Shown: positions 9,081 to 21,800 of the stretch, one piece after another | How the letters are laid out: every line of letters starts with the position of its first letter | How positions within the stretch are numbered: position 1 is the first letter of the stretch | Assembly (NCBI GenBank): GCA_947846985.1 | Contig: CANTUZ010000027.1 | Coordinates: 4,168,403 to 4,232,402, forward strand | Source of the DNA: Fratercula arctica | Taxonomy: Eukaryota > Chordata > Aves > Charadriiformes > Alcidae | Direction of reading: 5' to 3' | DNA: 64,000 nucleotides | Notes under the pieces: model-generated | What the model was told of the DNA's origin: nothing | What the model saw: only the letters and a program-made list of their open reading frames with translations | Database searches by the model: none | Position numbers and translations under genes: made by a program

Positions 9081-9774
9081 GTGAGCGGGGGGCGGCGGGG
9101 GAAGCTGGCGGGGAGCCGGCGGGGTCCCGAGGCGAGACGGGGGGACCCGAGGGGGGCTCGGGGAGCCTGAGGGGGTCTCAGCGGGGCATTGCGGTGTCGG
9201 AGGGGGCTGGCTGGGCCCGGCGTCCCCGCGGGGTCCCTTCGGCCTGCAGGGGTTGGGGTGCGCTGTTGGCGATGCCGGGGCAATGAAACCCGGAGCGGCG
9301 GCAATTGCGCGGCGGGCGGGCCGAGCTGGTGCCGCCCCGCAGAGACGCGGGGCGGGGCCCTCGGCAGCTCCCCAGCGCTCCCCGAAACTGGCCGTGGGGG
9401 CTCGTGGGGGTGCTGGGCCGTGGGGCGGCTGCAGTCCCCCCGCCCCTCGGCATCGGCCAGGGGGGTTGCAGAGACGGTGAGGAAGCAGAGAGGGGGAGCC
9501 GGTTTGGGGCCCCACCTGGACACCAGGTCTTCTGCTCCTGGGGCTGGCAAAGGGGCTTGTGTGGCTCGTTTTGGGGCTGAGAAGGAGAGGGAGTTGCGTG
9601 GCTTTGGTCTCAGGAAGAGGGGCCAAGATGAAATCCGCGCCGGGTGCCCCTCTCTATGTGGTGGGTCTGTCCCGGCCCCGCTCCGGAGGACAGAGGTGGG
9701 CTGGGTGTCCCCTGGCTGGTCCCCGCTGTCTGGGTGTGAGAAACAGGCTCATTTCTCGCCTCCTCTTTTCCCAG

Positions 9775-9833
9775 GGTCACCTTCTGCGTCCCGGGAAGAG
9801 ACTCCTGCACGGCTGATTCCGTTTGCGGCTCAG
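9775..9833 (+). other. Predicted exon 2, 59 bp
   Basis: A pyrimidine tract and CAG acceptor (CCTCTTTTCCCAG) precede it, and the donor CTCAG|GTAATG ends it. It is 59 bp in every unit: 7-65, 9775-9833, 19563-19621, 29352-29410 and 39144-39202. Read with one base carried over from exon 1 it gives 20 open codons ending exactly in phase 0. Read in phase 0 it stops at codon 14. The product is unknown. Confidence 0.45.
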
Positions 9834-10956
9834 GTAATGGCGCGTGTGGGGCTGGGGGAGCCGGGAGACCCATTGGTGAGTTTGGGAATGCTACAGATAG
9901 TCCACGTCAAACCTGCAGGAAAGGCAACTTTGCTGCCCGTGCAGGAAAGCTGATGAGGAGGAGCTGCAGTTCACAGAGAGTGCCTCCTTCCTGAGTTGGT
10001 GCCTTGGTAGTTGGGAGTGTTTTCCTGTGGGGTATAAGAGTGAACTTTCACCTTGGGTAAATTGAGAGTTGCCCGTTACCTTCTTTAGGGTCAGGTGTTT
10101 CTCTTCTGTTTGTTCCTACTGATTTCATGGGCAAAGTGGAAACAGCCTTTTCTTTTTCGATGCGTAACTAAATTTTTATTAGGATGTGGTGTCAGTGTAG
10201 TTAATTTTTTGAGCACCTAGATGCAGGTAGAAATGTAACGAGTGAAACGTGATGGAAACGGGTGTGTCGCTTGATTTTTATTCAACTTTTCTTTTTATTA
10301 AGAGTGGTGATGGCACGTTTTTCTGTGGCTCAATGCACGTTCCGTGGAGCCTTCAGTCTAGGAGTTCTAAGTACAAAAAGCTTGTCCCTCCGGAGAGGGA
10401 CTCGTCCTTTGTAGGACTGAGGTGTAGGCTTGGAGGGTCTCTTCAGGGCGTGATCAGAATTAAAGCCAGATTTCACTGAATGGTGCTGCTGTGGGTTCCT
10501 TGCTTTCCTTAATGTCCCCACAGCTTCCTCATGGGTGGGAGCTCTGAATCGTAATTGCTTTTCAGTCTCCAACACATTTTTTTCCCCAAGGAGAGGCTAC
10601 GTTTAAAAGTTAATGAGTTTCCTCTCAAATGTGCCCGTCAATGAAACTGAGTTATGATAAGGAAACCCCCCAAAATGACACAGCTCTTAGAGATCTGGAC
10701 CGTTTCTGGACACGTGTTCCTCGTGTGCAAATGTCCTCGGGACCCAGGTGGTCTGCACGTCATGCTCTGACAAGACAATATGCTGAGAGAGGGAAAGATA
10801 CAAGGTCCTGGGGTTGGTGTTTGTTTGTTTTGTGGGGGTTCTTGTGGGTGTGTGTTCACCCTTTCAAAAAACAGAGTGCAATGTTGACTGCCGGTGGCAG
10901 CCTGCAGAGCTCTCTTGCTGCCTGAGCTCTCCTTGTCTTTTCCCCTCCTCTTTCAG

Positions 10957-11036
10957 GGCTGTAACTTTCAGCTGGCTAATTTTAGAAGAGCAATTAAGTG
11001 ACTTGCCTGTGTAATAGTGCTGGTAATTCCAGGAAG
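10957..11036 (+). other. Predicted 80-bp exon, optional
   Basis: The acceptor CCTCCTCTTTCAG and donor GGAAG|GTAAAT bound 80 bp. Counterparts are 1186-1265, 20743-20822 and 30532-30611. If joined in phase to exon 2 it introduces a stop after 14 codons. In a coding model it would therefore be a terminal or skipped exon; in a noncoding RNA it would be an ordinary exon. Confidence 0.35.
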
Positions 11037-11781
11037 GTAAATGCTTGAACCCATAGTGAAAATCTTGACTACGAGTAGAATTTCTGAAGGACGAGCAGCC
11101 GTGGCAGCAAGCGAATAGCAAGTTGCGCGTCGCCTGAAATGGCTGCGGGTGAAGCTGAGCCTGGGCGTGCAGCCTGCGCTGGCGGGGACGCGCGGGGGCT
11201 CCTCATGAAACCAGCCGGGCGTGCGTGAGTACCCGCAGGGTTGCGCTCTGGTCTGGGAGCGTGCCGTACTTCTGGTGTTGGGAGAGGGAATAGAGCGTGT
11301 GCCTGGTAAAGCCAAGGCCAGTCAAAAGCTGGGAGGGACCCTGCGCGGGTTTGCTGGCGTAAGGTCACTTTGAAAAGATCTTGGCCGTTTGGAGAAATGG
11401 CCTGGAAAAAACGGGTGCTTTGTTGCAAGGAGGCAGATTAGAAGGACAGGTGGATGGCTGTACCCTTTAGGAAAGATATTCAGCTCGGGACGTATAGGGT
11501 GAGGAAACCTTGGCTCTGCGTAGGCTCGAGAAAATGTCCGTAGGCGTCTGTGCCTGTCACCTGCGTGTGCCTGGGAAAGTGTCTCTGGGGAAACTAAAGC
11601 TGCCAGGGAGTCAAAAAAATGCCAAGGTCTAGTGGCCCGTATCAACAACTGTGCCAGAGATGGTGCCAAATGCTTTTTTCCTCCGCTCGGCGGTAGTCTT
11701 CGGAAACCTCCGCGAAAGAAGGAAGCCTTAGGTTGCTGCCCAGCCTCGTGCTAAAGGTTTTTTTTTCCCCTCTCTCGGCAG

Positions 11782-11878
11782 AGTGTCAGGTGCCAGTGTT
11801 TCTCCGTGGTCGCCCTTCTCTTGTGCGGTTACAGTGCGGGACAGCTGGAAAGGATCCGGAGTGCTCTGCGAGTACGAG
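11782..11878 (+). other. Predicted 97-bp exon (module A)
   Basis: A T-rich plus CCCCTCTCTCGGCAG acceptor and a consensus donor GAG|GTAAGT bound exactly 97 bp. Counterparts are 2009-2105, 21568-21664 and 31356-31452. A diverged paralogue of the same length lies 1.3 kb downstream in module A'. The frame beginning at the first base is open in both paralogues (32 codons plus one base) and is the phase delivered by exon 2. Differences between A and A' are mostly non-synonymous in that frame, so no purifying selection on a protein is evident. I recognise no domain. Confidence 0.45.
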
Positions 11879-12307
11879 GTAAGTCTGCGGTGGGCGTCTG
11901 CTTTTTTCCTAAGGTCCTTGCAGCGTGGACTTTGAAGTTAACATGAAGGCTTTGTCAGCTCTCCTTCTACAGTTTTTTGTACGAAATATTGTAACAGAAC
12001 AGTAAAAATAATGTGAGGTCTGTTCTGGAGCATGTTACACCCATGCAAGGGTTATTTCCCTGGATTCATTTTCTCTTCCTGAAAGCAGAATCTTCTCTTT
12101 CTGTGCGCTTCCTGTTAAGTGATGCCGTGAAAATAATTGTGTACTAAAAGAGGGAGGAAACTGTTTGTAAGATTTCAGATGTTCAGGAGAGGCAGGCTCT
12201 GCGTTCCTGATAAAAGCTTTATGCTTTTGAGTCAATAAGTGTTTAGGATATCTTATAGTAGGACTCGAGAAACCTTACTGATATCCTGGCATCTGTCCTA
12301 AAGGCAG

Positions 12308-12433
12308 TCGAGGTCAAAGAAGAGACATGGAGGAACCGGGACAAAGCGGCGTCGCTTCTGCCTGTTTTCCGGGAATTCCCACAAAGCATCAGCAGCCTCG
12401 TAACTAGTGGCGGCGACTGCTGCTGTGGTTTTG
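12308..12433 (+). other. Predicted 126-bp exon
   Basis: The acceptor CTAAAGGCAG is only moderately pyrimidine-rich. The donor TTTTG|GTGAGT is strong. Counterparts are 2535-2660, 22095-22220 and 31881-32006. With the one base left over from the 97-bp exon the whole segment is open (42 codons) and again leaves one base. It contains a short Cys cluster (DCCCGF) near the end. The product is unrecognised. Confidence 0.4.
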
Positions 12434-13075
12434 GTGAGTTGTTGCTTCCATCACGTCCTTTGTCCGTAACGTACCGTGTGTCATTTTGATGTCGGTTGGA
12501 AAGAGGTTTTCCAAAATGGAAACCTTTCTCTCAAGCAGTGTCCTTTTATGAAGTTCCCGTCAGAGCGGGTCCTCGGAGGTGAAGCACTGGGCAGTCGAAG
12601 TCATGAGCAATGAGACTTTGCGCTGTCTTTGCACTTCTTTGCCGGCCTTGGGTTCTCGATTGTAACAGTGGAGATATCATAGAACCGTGTTCCTCTGCGT
12701 GTTCAGCGCGGCCAAAAGCATTCGCCCATCTGCCGGTGTTTTTTGGTAGCCCGATGGATTACAGCCCCGGGGACTTGATTTCCCCCCCCGACCTTCAAAA
12801 TGAAAACCATTTGGGGAGGGATCTCTTATCTCGACGATTTTTTAATATCATAATTGAAAGGGGCTCTAGTGTAACTAAATCTGCCAGTGAGTCAAAAAAA
12901 GCAGGGTTGTCTAAAAGTGCCAAGACCTAGTGGCCCGTATCAACAACTGTGCCAGAGATGATGCCAAACGCTTTTTCCTCCGCTCGGCGGTAGTCTTCGC
13001 AAACCTCCGCGAAAGAAGGAAGCCTTAGATTCCTACCCAGCTTTGTGCTAAAAATTTTTCCCCCTCTCTCGGCAG

Positions 13076-13171
13076 AATGTCAAGTGCCAGCATTCTCCGT
13101 GGTCACCCTTTTGTTGTGCTGTGACAGTGGCGGACAGCCGGAAAGGATCCGGAGTGCTCCGCGAGTACGAG
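13076..13171 (+). other. Predicted exon of module A', paralogue of the 97-bp exon
   Basis: It is bounded by a CTCTCTCGGCAG acceptor and a GAG|GTAGGT donor. It is 97 bp in U1 (3302-3398) and 96 bp here because of a lost T. In the phase coming from the 126-bp exon it stops after about 16 codons; in phase 0 it is open in U1. It shows roughly 13 differences from the module A exon. Confidence 0.35.
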
Positions 13172-13476
13172 GTAGGTCTGCGGTAGGCGTCTGCTTTCTT
13201 CCTAAGGTCCTTGTAGCGTGGACTTTGAAGTTAACATGAAGGCTTTGTCAGCTCTCCTTCTATAGTTTTTGTATGAAATATTTTAAGAAAACACTAAAAA
13301 TAACGTGAGGTCTGTTCTGGAGCGTGTTACACAGCCAAAAGCATTCGCCAATCTGCCAGTCTGTTTTGGTAGCCTGACGGATGGCAACGCCGCAGATTTG
13401 ATTTCCCCCCGACCCTCAAAAGGAAAACCATTTGCGGGGATCTCTTATCTTGCTGATTTTTCTATGTTAAAGGAAA

Positions 13477-13511
<35 letters not shown>

Positions 13512-13677
13512 AAGAAAAAGCTAAAATTGTACAATTTCCAAACTGACTCGCGTTGTTTAAACTGCCACTGTGTTGCGTGGAAAGAGGCAAAGCGGTTTTG
13601 GCAGAAGATAAACCCCCTTGTGTTCTGGCACTCCTCACCAAGGTGGGAGACTCGGTGCGGCTAGGTTTAAACTCTGA

Positions 13678-14335
13678 GTGATGCCCAATTCAGCACTATC
13701 AGTCCAATCGCGTTTAATATGTATTAAACTATTACGATTTGGATACACTACTAGTGGACTGCACCTTCAGTCTAGTCGTGCTCGTGAACCAGCACGGCCA
13801 CTCTCGAGTCTTTGGTCGCGTTCAATGAGGAACCGAAACGACCAGCTACTTAAACAGTGCGGTTTATTTAAACAACAGATAGATAGGTTCTTAGGATTGC
13901 CGGTGATAAATACACTGTCTGCAAAGCACGTGCAAATGAAAGTGTTATTACATCCTATCAAACGCGCGACAAGGTTATAAACGATACGGCCTGGCTATAA
14001 ATGTAGGAAAGAGATTCTCTAGAGAAATTTCCAAGTTTCCCGAGAGAGCACTCGGTATAATCTAAGTCTTACCCGAAGGCGTCCCTGCGGGGGGGGGAGG
14101 GGAGGAAGAAAGGCTCAGCCCGTCGATTGATCCCGGGAGTCAGTGATGGAATTCTCCTCAACTTGTTCGCGATGGTGTCTTCCCCGGGTATCCCCCCTCT
14201 CTCGGGCTATTTTTATACTCTTTGTTATCTTCAAGGTGGAGTTTGAGTGACTTTAGTCATAAATACTTTAATTACGATTGGTGTAAAATTCTCTTGCTTC
14301 CCATTTAAAGGTATAGTTTACGAAAAATTCAGGGT
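13678..14335 (-). mobile_element. LTR-like segment, antisense, in U2
   Basis: This is the same segment as in U1, with TATA and AATAAA signals intact and an extra C and T inside homopolymers. Since every unit carries it at the same place, insertion preceded amplification of the array. Confidence 0.45.
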
Positions 14336-17300
14336 GCAGACTCAAGAAGGAGTGGTCGCACCTTGGAGGCGGGTAGCCTTTGGGATGGAGGTGTGTTTTG
14401 GTATTATAATGTCGTCATAATGAGCAAAGTTGGCACAAAGGACAGCATTTCATCAAAATTTGACAAAATGTTGTCTCCGAGTGTCGAGCAGGCAGCTAAT
14501 GGGCAGCTTATCTGTTTCATGGTATCGTCCCATTCCCGTATCTGCTGTACATCATAAGGTAAAGCCGCGGAATAATTGCATCCCGCCCCGTACCTCATGT
14601 AGCTTCACAAGCATCCTTATCAGGGAACCGCGGATGTTGTGTTCTTCATGCCAGCTGCAGCTGTTTTCTACCTCAGAAGCCTCCTGTTTTTTATACTTTT
14701 CCTTAATGTGTGAACAGTGCTGCACTTTTGTATTTTTAGCCAATTTAGTAATTATTCCGCACACTGCCAAATAGCTGTAGCATACTATGCAATTAGCAAT
14801 TTCTGAGGCGCATTTAAGCAGTTAGGTGTTTGTTCTAAAGGTTTAAAAAGAGAGGCGACTGAATGTTAGCGGGTTTTTCCTGGTATTAGGACAGAGTGCT
14901 CTGAGGTACTTTATTTCCGTCTGGCTTTCGGTGGCGCGTTTCCCTGGCAGCCCGGTGGCATCTCTCTCGGGCAGTGCCACTGGACAGATGTCCCTCCTCC
15001 TTGTGTAACACCCAAAAAAAACCCACAGTCGTTATTACTGTGTATTTTGAAGAGGGGTAGTTTAAGGGTATCAGTTCACAGCTGTGCAAGTTTAAATTAG
15101 TGCCAAAGGAAAGTCAAATACCTGTAGAGTATGAGCGTTTTTACTGGATGTATATAAACATAGGCTCCCCTTTTCACCGTGAAGGGCATGACCGAGCTTT
15201 GTTCTTTATTGTTCCTTTTGCTCTTCAGGGTTTGACCCATCCCTCTCGGCTGTGTTGACCCCGCGAGTGGGGTGAGCGGCAGCGGCGACGGCCGCAGCAG
15301 CAGCGCGAGGGCTGTAGGTGCAGCGGTGGGTCCATCAGCGTGGATTCTGGTTACGGCCCAGCCCGGTCCTGCCGCCCCACACGCAGGGTGAAGGATCTCC
15401 CTGCGGCCGCGCTGGGAGGAAGGGGCCAGGCGTTTCCCAACACCAGAGAGAGGAGGTGTGCACGAATAAAAAGGGCTGTGTGTGTCTGTGGGGGCGACGA
15501 CATCATTTGGGGCACCCCAGCGTCACCGAGGGGGCGATGATGCGGCAGAGGAGCAGGTGAGCGGGGGGTTGAGGGTCATGCAGGGTTCGCCCCCGCCCCC
15601 AGAAGAGGCGGGTCACAACCCCAAAATGTGTGCAAATTCATGGGGGTGGATTAAAAAAGGTTTAAAACCTCTAAATATGGGCGTGAGGCATTGAAATAGA
15701 GTCAAGTCTCTCAGTTTGATATATTTTGATAAATAATATTAATGTATGTATATAGAAGGGGCTAAAAATAAAACCCTGTATCTCTAAGCATTCAGTGGTT
15801 CTATGTTATAGAAAGGGTTTTAGAATATAAAAAGATGAAAAAAAGATTTATCTATAAGAAGGTATTAAAGTGTCAAAATATATGTCTAACTCCCTGTTCT
15901 ATACAATAAGTGTTAACACAGTAGTCTAAATATGTCTGAGTCTAAACAGATGTTCTATATAAGTGTAAATAGATAATATATATTCCCTAAATGGATCTAT
16001 CTACATGTGAATAGATACATTACTGTAAATGTCTATGCTCTGTAAGGTTTTTTAAATGGGAAGAAAGCCTGTTTATAGAAAGGATTTAAAACCTCTCTCT
16101 CGCCTTTATCTCTCTTGAAGACATAAAAGCGCTTTCCAAAACTGCCCCTTCCCCCTTTTCCCCTCCCAGTTTGTGGCCGATTGCCCTGAACGGGGACTTT
16201 CCCCCACGGGACCGCGCGCACTGAGCAGGAGCTGCCGCCATGGCACAAAAATAGCCCAAAGTCTCTGATTCTGGGTCTGCGCCAGGGGGCAAACCAACAA
16301 GGTGGGAGAAAAAACCTGCCAATTCGGGGCTCCCAAAAACCAGATCCACCTGGATTGGTGCAGTTGGAAAAGAAAGGAAAAAAAAAAAACAACCAACCCC
16401 AAAACATTTTCATGCAGAAAAGCAAAAATCACCGGTTTTTTTTATGTTGTAGACAAGGCGCCAGCCTCCCTTCCGGCTCCCCGGCAGACTCGGTGGTGTC
16501 ACCCCCCGACTCACCCCACCCACGCGCCCCCCCGCACCTCCCCTCCCTGGCCCTGGTGCGCCGCGCAGAGCGATGCAGCATCCCTGGGGCCGGTTCCGGG
16601 GCAAAAGCCCCAGTTCCGCAGGTTTTTTGGTGCCGAGGCGCTGGCTGTCGCTGCCTGGTCTGCGAGTGCGGACACGGTAGAGGGATGGGAGCCCCGCCGC
16701 CCGGTAGGTGGTTCCGGTCGCCGGCTGGACTAAAGCGGGCTGAGAGCGGTCACTGCTCATCACCCTAATGAGCGCTGAGAAGGGGGTAACGAAGGGGGTG
16801 CTGCCGGCCGGCGGCCGGAGACCGTTCCTGCAGGTGGAAGCCGCGCATGCGCCCCCGGCCACGCCCCCCCGCCCGCCCTCTCGCTTGTGCTGCCCTCCTG
16901 TGGCCAAGGTGCGGTACTGCAGCGCCGGCCCCCCCATCCCCGGCGGCGGGGCCGCGCCGGGCCGGGACCACCGGGGAGGCGAGCGAGCCCCTTCGGCCGG
17001 GGCGGGGTGCCTCCTGCCCGCTGGCCGCCCGGGGCTGGCGGGGCGGGAAGCTTCACACCGCCCGCTGGGGCAGGCTGCCGGGGCGCCGGCGGCGAGACGG
17101 GTCTGGGCGGCCCTGGGGAGTTACCCGAGAGCGGAAGGAAGGCAAGCGGGCAAGAAGGCGGACACCCCGCGGGCGCAGACGCCGGGGGCCTCCCCAGCTC
17201 GCCAGAGCTCCCCCGGAGTCTCCCCGATCACGCCCCCGCCCGTGCCGCCCGCCACCGCCGTGTCCCCCCTCGCAGGCGCTGGCCCACGCGCAGCCGCAGC

Positions 17301-18359
17301 GGCCGCTGCCCCCGAGCTGCGGGAGCCCCCTCCGCCCTCGAAGCTCGGGACCCCAGGGAGCGCTGCGGGGGGGGGGGCGGGCAGTGCGCCCGGCTTATTT
17401 CGGGCTTTCGCAAACAAATCTCTACAGATTTTAAGAAGAAAAATGGGGTGCTGCCGCGCGGAGGCCGTTCCTACGGGTGGGGAGCAGCGCGTGCGTCGTG
17501 ACACCGCCCCCGTCCTTCCTCGGCCCCGCCCCCCCGGCCTCGGCCCCGCCCCCAGCCTCCTCGGCCACGCCCTCCCTCGGCCCCGCCCCCCAGCCTCCCT
17601 CGGCCACGCCCTCCCTCGGCCACGCCCCCCGCCCTCCGACGACCACGCCCCCTCGCCCTCCCTTGGCCCCGCCCTCGGTTACGCCCCCGCTCTCCCTCGG
17701 CCCCGGCCCCGCCCCCGCCCTCCGACGGACACGCCCCTCGCCCTCCCTCGGCCACGCCCCCGCCCCGCTTTCGCTCGTGCTGCCCCCCCGTGGCCACAGC
17801 GCGGTACTGCAGCGTCGGTCACGCACGGGCGGCTGCCGGGCGCCATCTCCGCCGGCGGGGCCGGGCCGGGACCACCGGGGAGGCGAGCGAGCCCCTTCGG
17901 CCGGGGCGGGGGTGTCTCCTGCCCGCTGGCCGCCCGAGGCTGACGGGGCGGCAAGCGTCAAACCACCCGCTGCGGCAGGCTGCCGGGGCGCCGGAGGCGA
18001 GCCGGGTCCGGGCAGCCTCGGGGAGTTAGCCGCGAGCGGAAGGAAGGCAAGCGGGGAAGAAGGCGGACGCCCCGCGGGCGCAGACGCCGGGCGCCTTCCC
18101 AGCTCGCCAGAGCTCCCCCGGAGTCTCCCCGATCACGCCCCCGCCCGTGCCGCCCGCCACCGCCGTATGCCCCCCGCAGGCGCTGGCCCACGCGCAGCCG
18201 CAGCGGCCGCTGCCCCCGAGCTGCGGGAGCCCCCTCCTCCCTCGAAGCTCGGGACCCCAGGGAGCGCTGCGGGGGGGGCGGGCAGTGCGCCCGGCTTATT
18301 TCGTGCTTTCGCAAACAAATCTCTACAGTTTTTAAGAAGAAAAAGCCGTGTTTTGGTGA

Positions 18360-18741
18360 ATCCCCCCCGCCCTCCAGCCCGTCCTGCCCGGCCGCAGGGC
18401 TCCGTCGCCATGGCAACGGCCCCGGCCCCCGCAGGCGCGTCCTTACCATGGCAACCGCGCTGGGGCGCATGCGCGGCAGAATGGGCCGACCACAGCGCGG
18501 GCGCCGCTCTCCCATTGGTCGGGTCGCCTCGCCGCGCTTCGATTGGTCGGATCGTCTCGCCGCGCTGCGATTGGCCGGATCGGATCGCCGGGGAGGTGCG
18601 CGGTGGGGATTGACGGCGGCGAAGGGCCACTGGAGCTGAGATGCCCCGGAGCGGCGTGGGCGATGGCCAATGGACGCGCGGCGTGGGCGGGCCGTCGGCG
18701 GCGGGCCGCGGCGCTCCGGAAGCGGAAGGGGCCCGGGGAAA
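18360..18741 (+). promoter_or_regulatory. CpG-island promoter of U2
   Basis: All motifs of the U1 promoter are preserved: perfect X-box 18404-18417, NRF1 palindrome, three 28-bp-spaced ATTGG boxes, forward CCAAT and ETS pair. No substitution was noticed over this interval, so this copy should be equally competent. Confidence 0.75.
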
Positions 18742-18870
18742 ATGGCGGGCAGGTGGAAGCGGGCGCGGGGCGGCTCTGGGAGAAAGCGGGGCCCGGCGGG
18801 CGGGTCGTCGGTCGGGCTGGGTCCGCGGGGCCTCCGCGAGCACGTCGTGGAGCACCCGGAGCGCGTGAAG
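18663..18870 (+). other. Predicted exon 1 of the U2 promoter
   Basis: This matches the U1 segment, with ATG at 18663 and donor GT at 18871. The 43-codon alternative frame starts at 18742. Its downstream exons would lie in U3. Confidence 0.45.
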
Positions 18871-21800
18871 GTGAGCGGGGGGCGGCGGGGGAAGCTGGCG
18901 GGGAGCCGGCGGGGTCCCGAGGCGAGACGGGGGGACCCGAGGGGGGCTCGGGGAGCCTGAGGGGGTCTCAGCGGGGCATTGCGGTGTCGGAGGGGGCTGG
19001 CTGGGCCCGGCGTCCCGCGGGGTCCCTTCGGCCTGCAGGGGTTGGGGTGCGCTGTTGGCGATGCCGGGGCAATGAAACCCGGAGCGGCGGCAATTGCGCG
19101 GCGGGCGGGCCGAGCTGGTGCCGCCCCGCAGAGACGCGGGGCGGGGCCCTCGGCAGCTCCCCAGCGCTCCCCGAAACTGGCCGTGGGGGCTCGTGGGGGT
19201 GCTGGGCCGTGGGGCGGCTGCAGTCCCCCCGCCCCTCGGCATCGGCCAGGGGGGTTGCAGAGACGGTGAGGAAGCAGAGAGGGGGAGCCGGTTTGGGGCC
19301 CCACCTGGACACCAGGTCTTCTGCTCCTGGGGCTGGCAAAGGGCTTGTGTGGCTCGTTTTGGGGCTGAGAAGGAGAGGGAGTTGCGTGGCTTTGGTCTCA
19401 GGAAGAGGGGCCAAGATGAAATCCGCGCCGGGTGCCCCTCTCTATGTGGTGGGTCTGTCCCGGCCCCGCTCCGGAGGACAGAGGTGGGCTGGGTGTCCCC
19501 TGGCTGGTCCCCGCTGTCTGGGTGTGAGAAACAGGCTCATTTCTCGCCTCCTCTTTTCCCAGGGTCACCTTCTGCGTCCCGGGAAGAGACTCCTGCACGG
19601 CTGATTCCGTTTGCGGCTCAGGTAATGGCGCGTGTGGGGCTGGGGGAGCCGGGAGACCCATTGGTGAGTTTGGGAATGCTACAGATAGTCCACGTCAAAC
19701 CTGCAGGAAAGGCAACTTTGCTGCCCGTGCAGGAAAGCTGATGAGGAGGAGCTGCAGTTCACAGAGAGTGCCTCCTTCCTGAGTTGGTGCCTTGGTAGTT
19801 GGGAGTGTTTTCCTGTGGGGTATAAGAGTGAACTTTCACCTGGGTAAATTGAGAGTTGCCCGTTACCTTCTTTAGGGTCAGGTGTTTCTCTTCTGTTTGT
19901 TCCTACTGATTTCATGGGCAAAGTGGAAACAGCCTTTTCTTTTTCGATGCGTAACTAAATTTTTATTAGGATGTGGTGTCAGTGTAGTTAATTTTTGAGC
20001 ACCTAGATGCCGGTAGAAATGTAACGAGTGAAACGTGATGGAAACGGGTGTGTCGCTTGATTTTTATTCAACTTTTCTTTTTATTAAGAGTGGTGATGGC
20101 ACGTTTTTCTGTGGCTCAATGCACGTTCCGTGGAGCCTTCAGTCTAGGACGTTCTAAGTACAAAAAGCTTGTCCCTCCGGAGAGGGACTCGTCCTTTGTA
20201 GGACTGAGGTGTAGGCTTGGAGGGTCTCTTCAGGGCGTGATCAGAATTAAAGCCAGATTTCACTGAATGGTGCTGCTGTGGGTTCCTTGCTTTCCTTAAT
20301 GTCCCCACAGCTTCCTCATGGGTGGGAGCTCTGAATCGTAATTGCTTTTCAGTCTCCAACACATTTTTTTCCCCAAGGAGAGGCTACGTTTAAAAGTTAA
20401 TGAGTTTCCTCTCAAATGTGCCCGTCAATGAAACTGAGTTATGATAAGGAAACCCCCCAAAATGACACAGCTCTTAGAGATCTGGACCGTTTCTGGACAC
20501 GTGTTCCTCGTGTGCAAATGTCCTCGGGACCCAGGTGGTCTGCACGTCATGCTCTGACAAGACAATATGCTGAGAGAGGGAAAGATACAAGGTCCTGGGG
20601 TTGGTGTTTGTTTGTTTTGTGGGGGTTCTTGTGGGTGTGTGTTCACCCTTTCAAAAACAGAGTGCAATGTTGACTGCCGGTGGCAGCCTGCAGAGCTCTC
20701 TTGCTGCCTGAGCTCTCCTTGTCTTTTCCCCTCCTCTTTCAGGGCTGTAACTTTCAGCTGGCTAATTTTAGAAGAGCAATTAAGTGACTTGCCTGTGTAA
20801 TAGTGCTGGTAATTCCAGGAAGGTAAATGCTTGAACCCATAGTGAAAATCTTGACTACGAGTAGAATTTCTGAAGGACGAGCAGCCGTGGCAGCAAGCGA
20901 ATAGCAAGTTGCGCGTCGCCTGAAATGGCTGCGGGTGAAGCTGAGCCTGGGCGTGCAGCCTGCGCTGGCGGGGACGCGCGGGGGCTCCTCATGAAAACCA
21001 GCCGGGCGTGCGTGAGTACCCGCAGGGTTGCGCTCTGGTCTGGGAGCGTGCCGTACTTCTGGTGTTGGGAGAGGGAATAGAGCGTGTGCCTGGTAAAGCC
21101 AAGGCCAGTCAAAAGCTGGGAGGGACCCTGCGCGGGTTTGCTGGCGTAAGGTCACTTTGAAAAGATCTTGGCCGTTTGGAGAAATGGCCTGGAAAAAACG
21201 GGTGCTTTGTTGCAAGGAGGCAGATTAGAAGGACAGGTGGATGGCTGTACCCTTTAGGAAAGATATTCAGCTCGGGACGTATAGGGTGAGGAAACCTTGG
21301 CTCTGCGTAGGCTCGAGAAAATGTCCGTAGGCGTCTGTGCCTGTCACCTGCGTGTGCCTGGGAAAGTGTCTCTGGGGAAACTAAAGCTGCCAGGGAGTCA
21401 AAAAAATGCCAAGGTCTAGTGGCCCGTATCAACAACTGTGCCAGAGATGGTGCCAAATGCTTTTTCCTCCGCTCGGCGGTAGTCTTCGGAAACCTCCGCG
21501 AAAGAAGGAAGCCTTAGGTTGCTGCCCAGCCTCGTGCTAAAGGTTTTTTTTTCCCCTCTCTCGGCAGAGTGTCAGGTGCCAGTGTTTCTCCGTGGTCGCC
21601 CTTCTCTTGTGCGGTTACAGTGCGGGACAGCTGGAAAGGATCCGGAGTGCTCTGCGAGTACGAGGTAAGTCTGCGGTGGGCGTCTGCTTTTTTCCTAAGG
21701 TCCTTGCAGCGTGGACTTTGAAGTTAACATGAAGGCTTTGTCAGCTCTCCTTCTACAGTTTTTTGTACGAAATATTGTAACAGAACAGTAAAAATAATGT

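Larger units (their letters stand above)
1..9768 (+). repeat. Array unit U1 (reference unit)
   Basis: This unit is 9768 bp, about 20 bp shorter than the next ones, mainly because it has one minisatellite period fewer between 7730 and 7860. Sub-features are described in detail for this unit and their counterparts are listed in those entries. Unexplained stretches inside it are 70-1180, 2270-2530, 2665-2935, 4570-5450 and 5790-5930, where I see no recognisable gene or repeat family beyond intron-like sequence. Confidence 0.95.
9769..19556 (+). repeat. Array unit U2
   Basis: This unit is 9788 bp. Compared with U1 it has an extra CCCTCCCTCGGCCACG-type period in the minisatellite near 17560-17640. 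It also has a 1-bp loss inside the A' exon-like segment (near 13092) and a C-run length change just before it. Confidence 0.95.
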
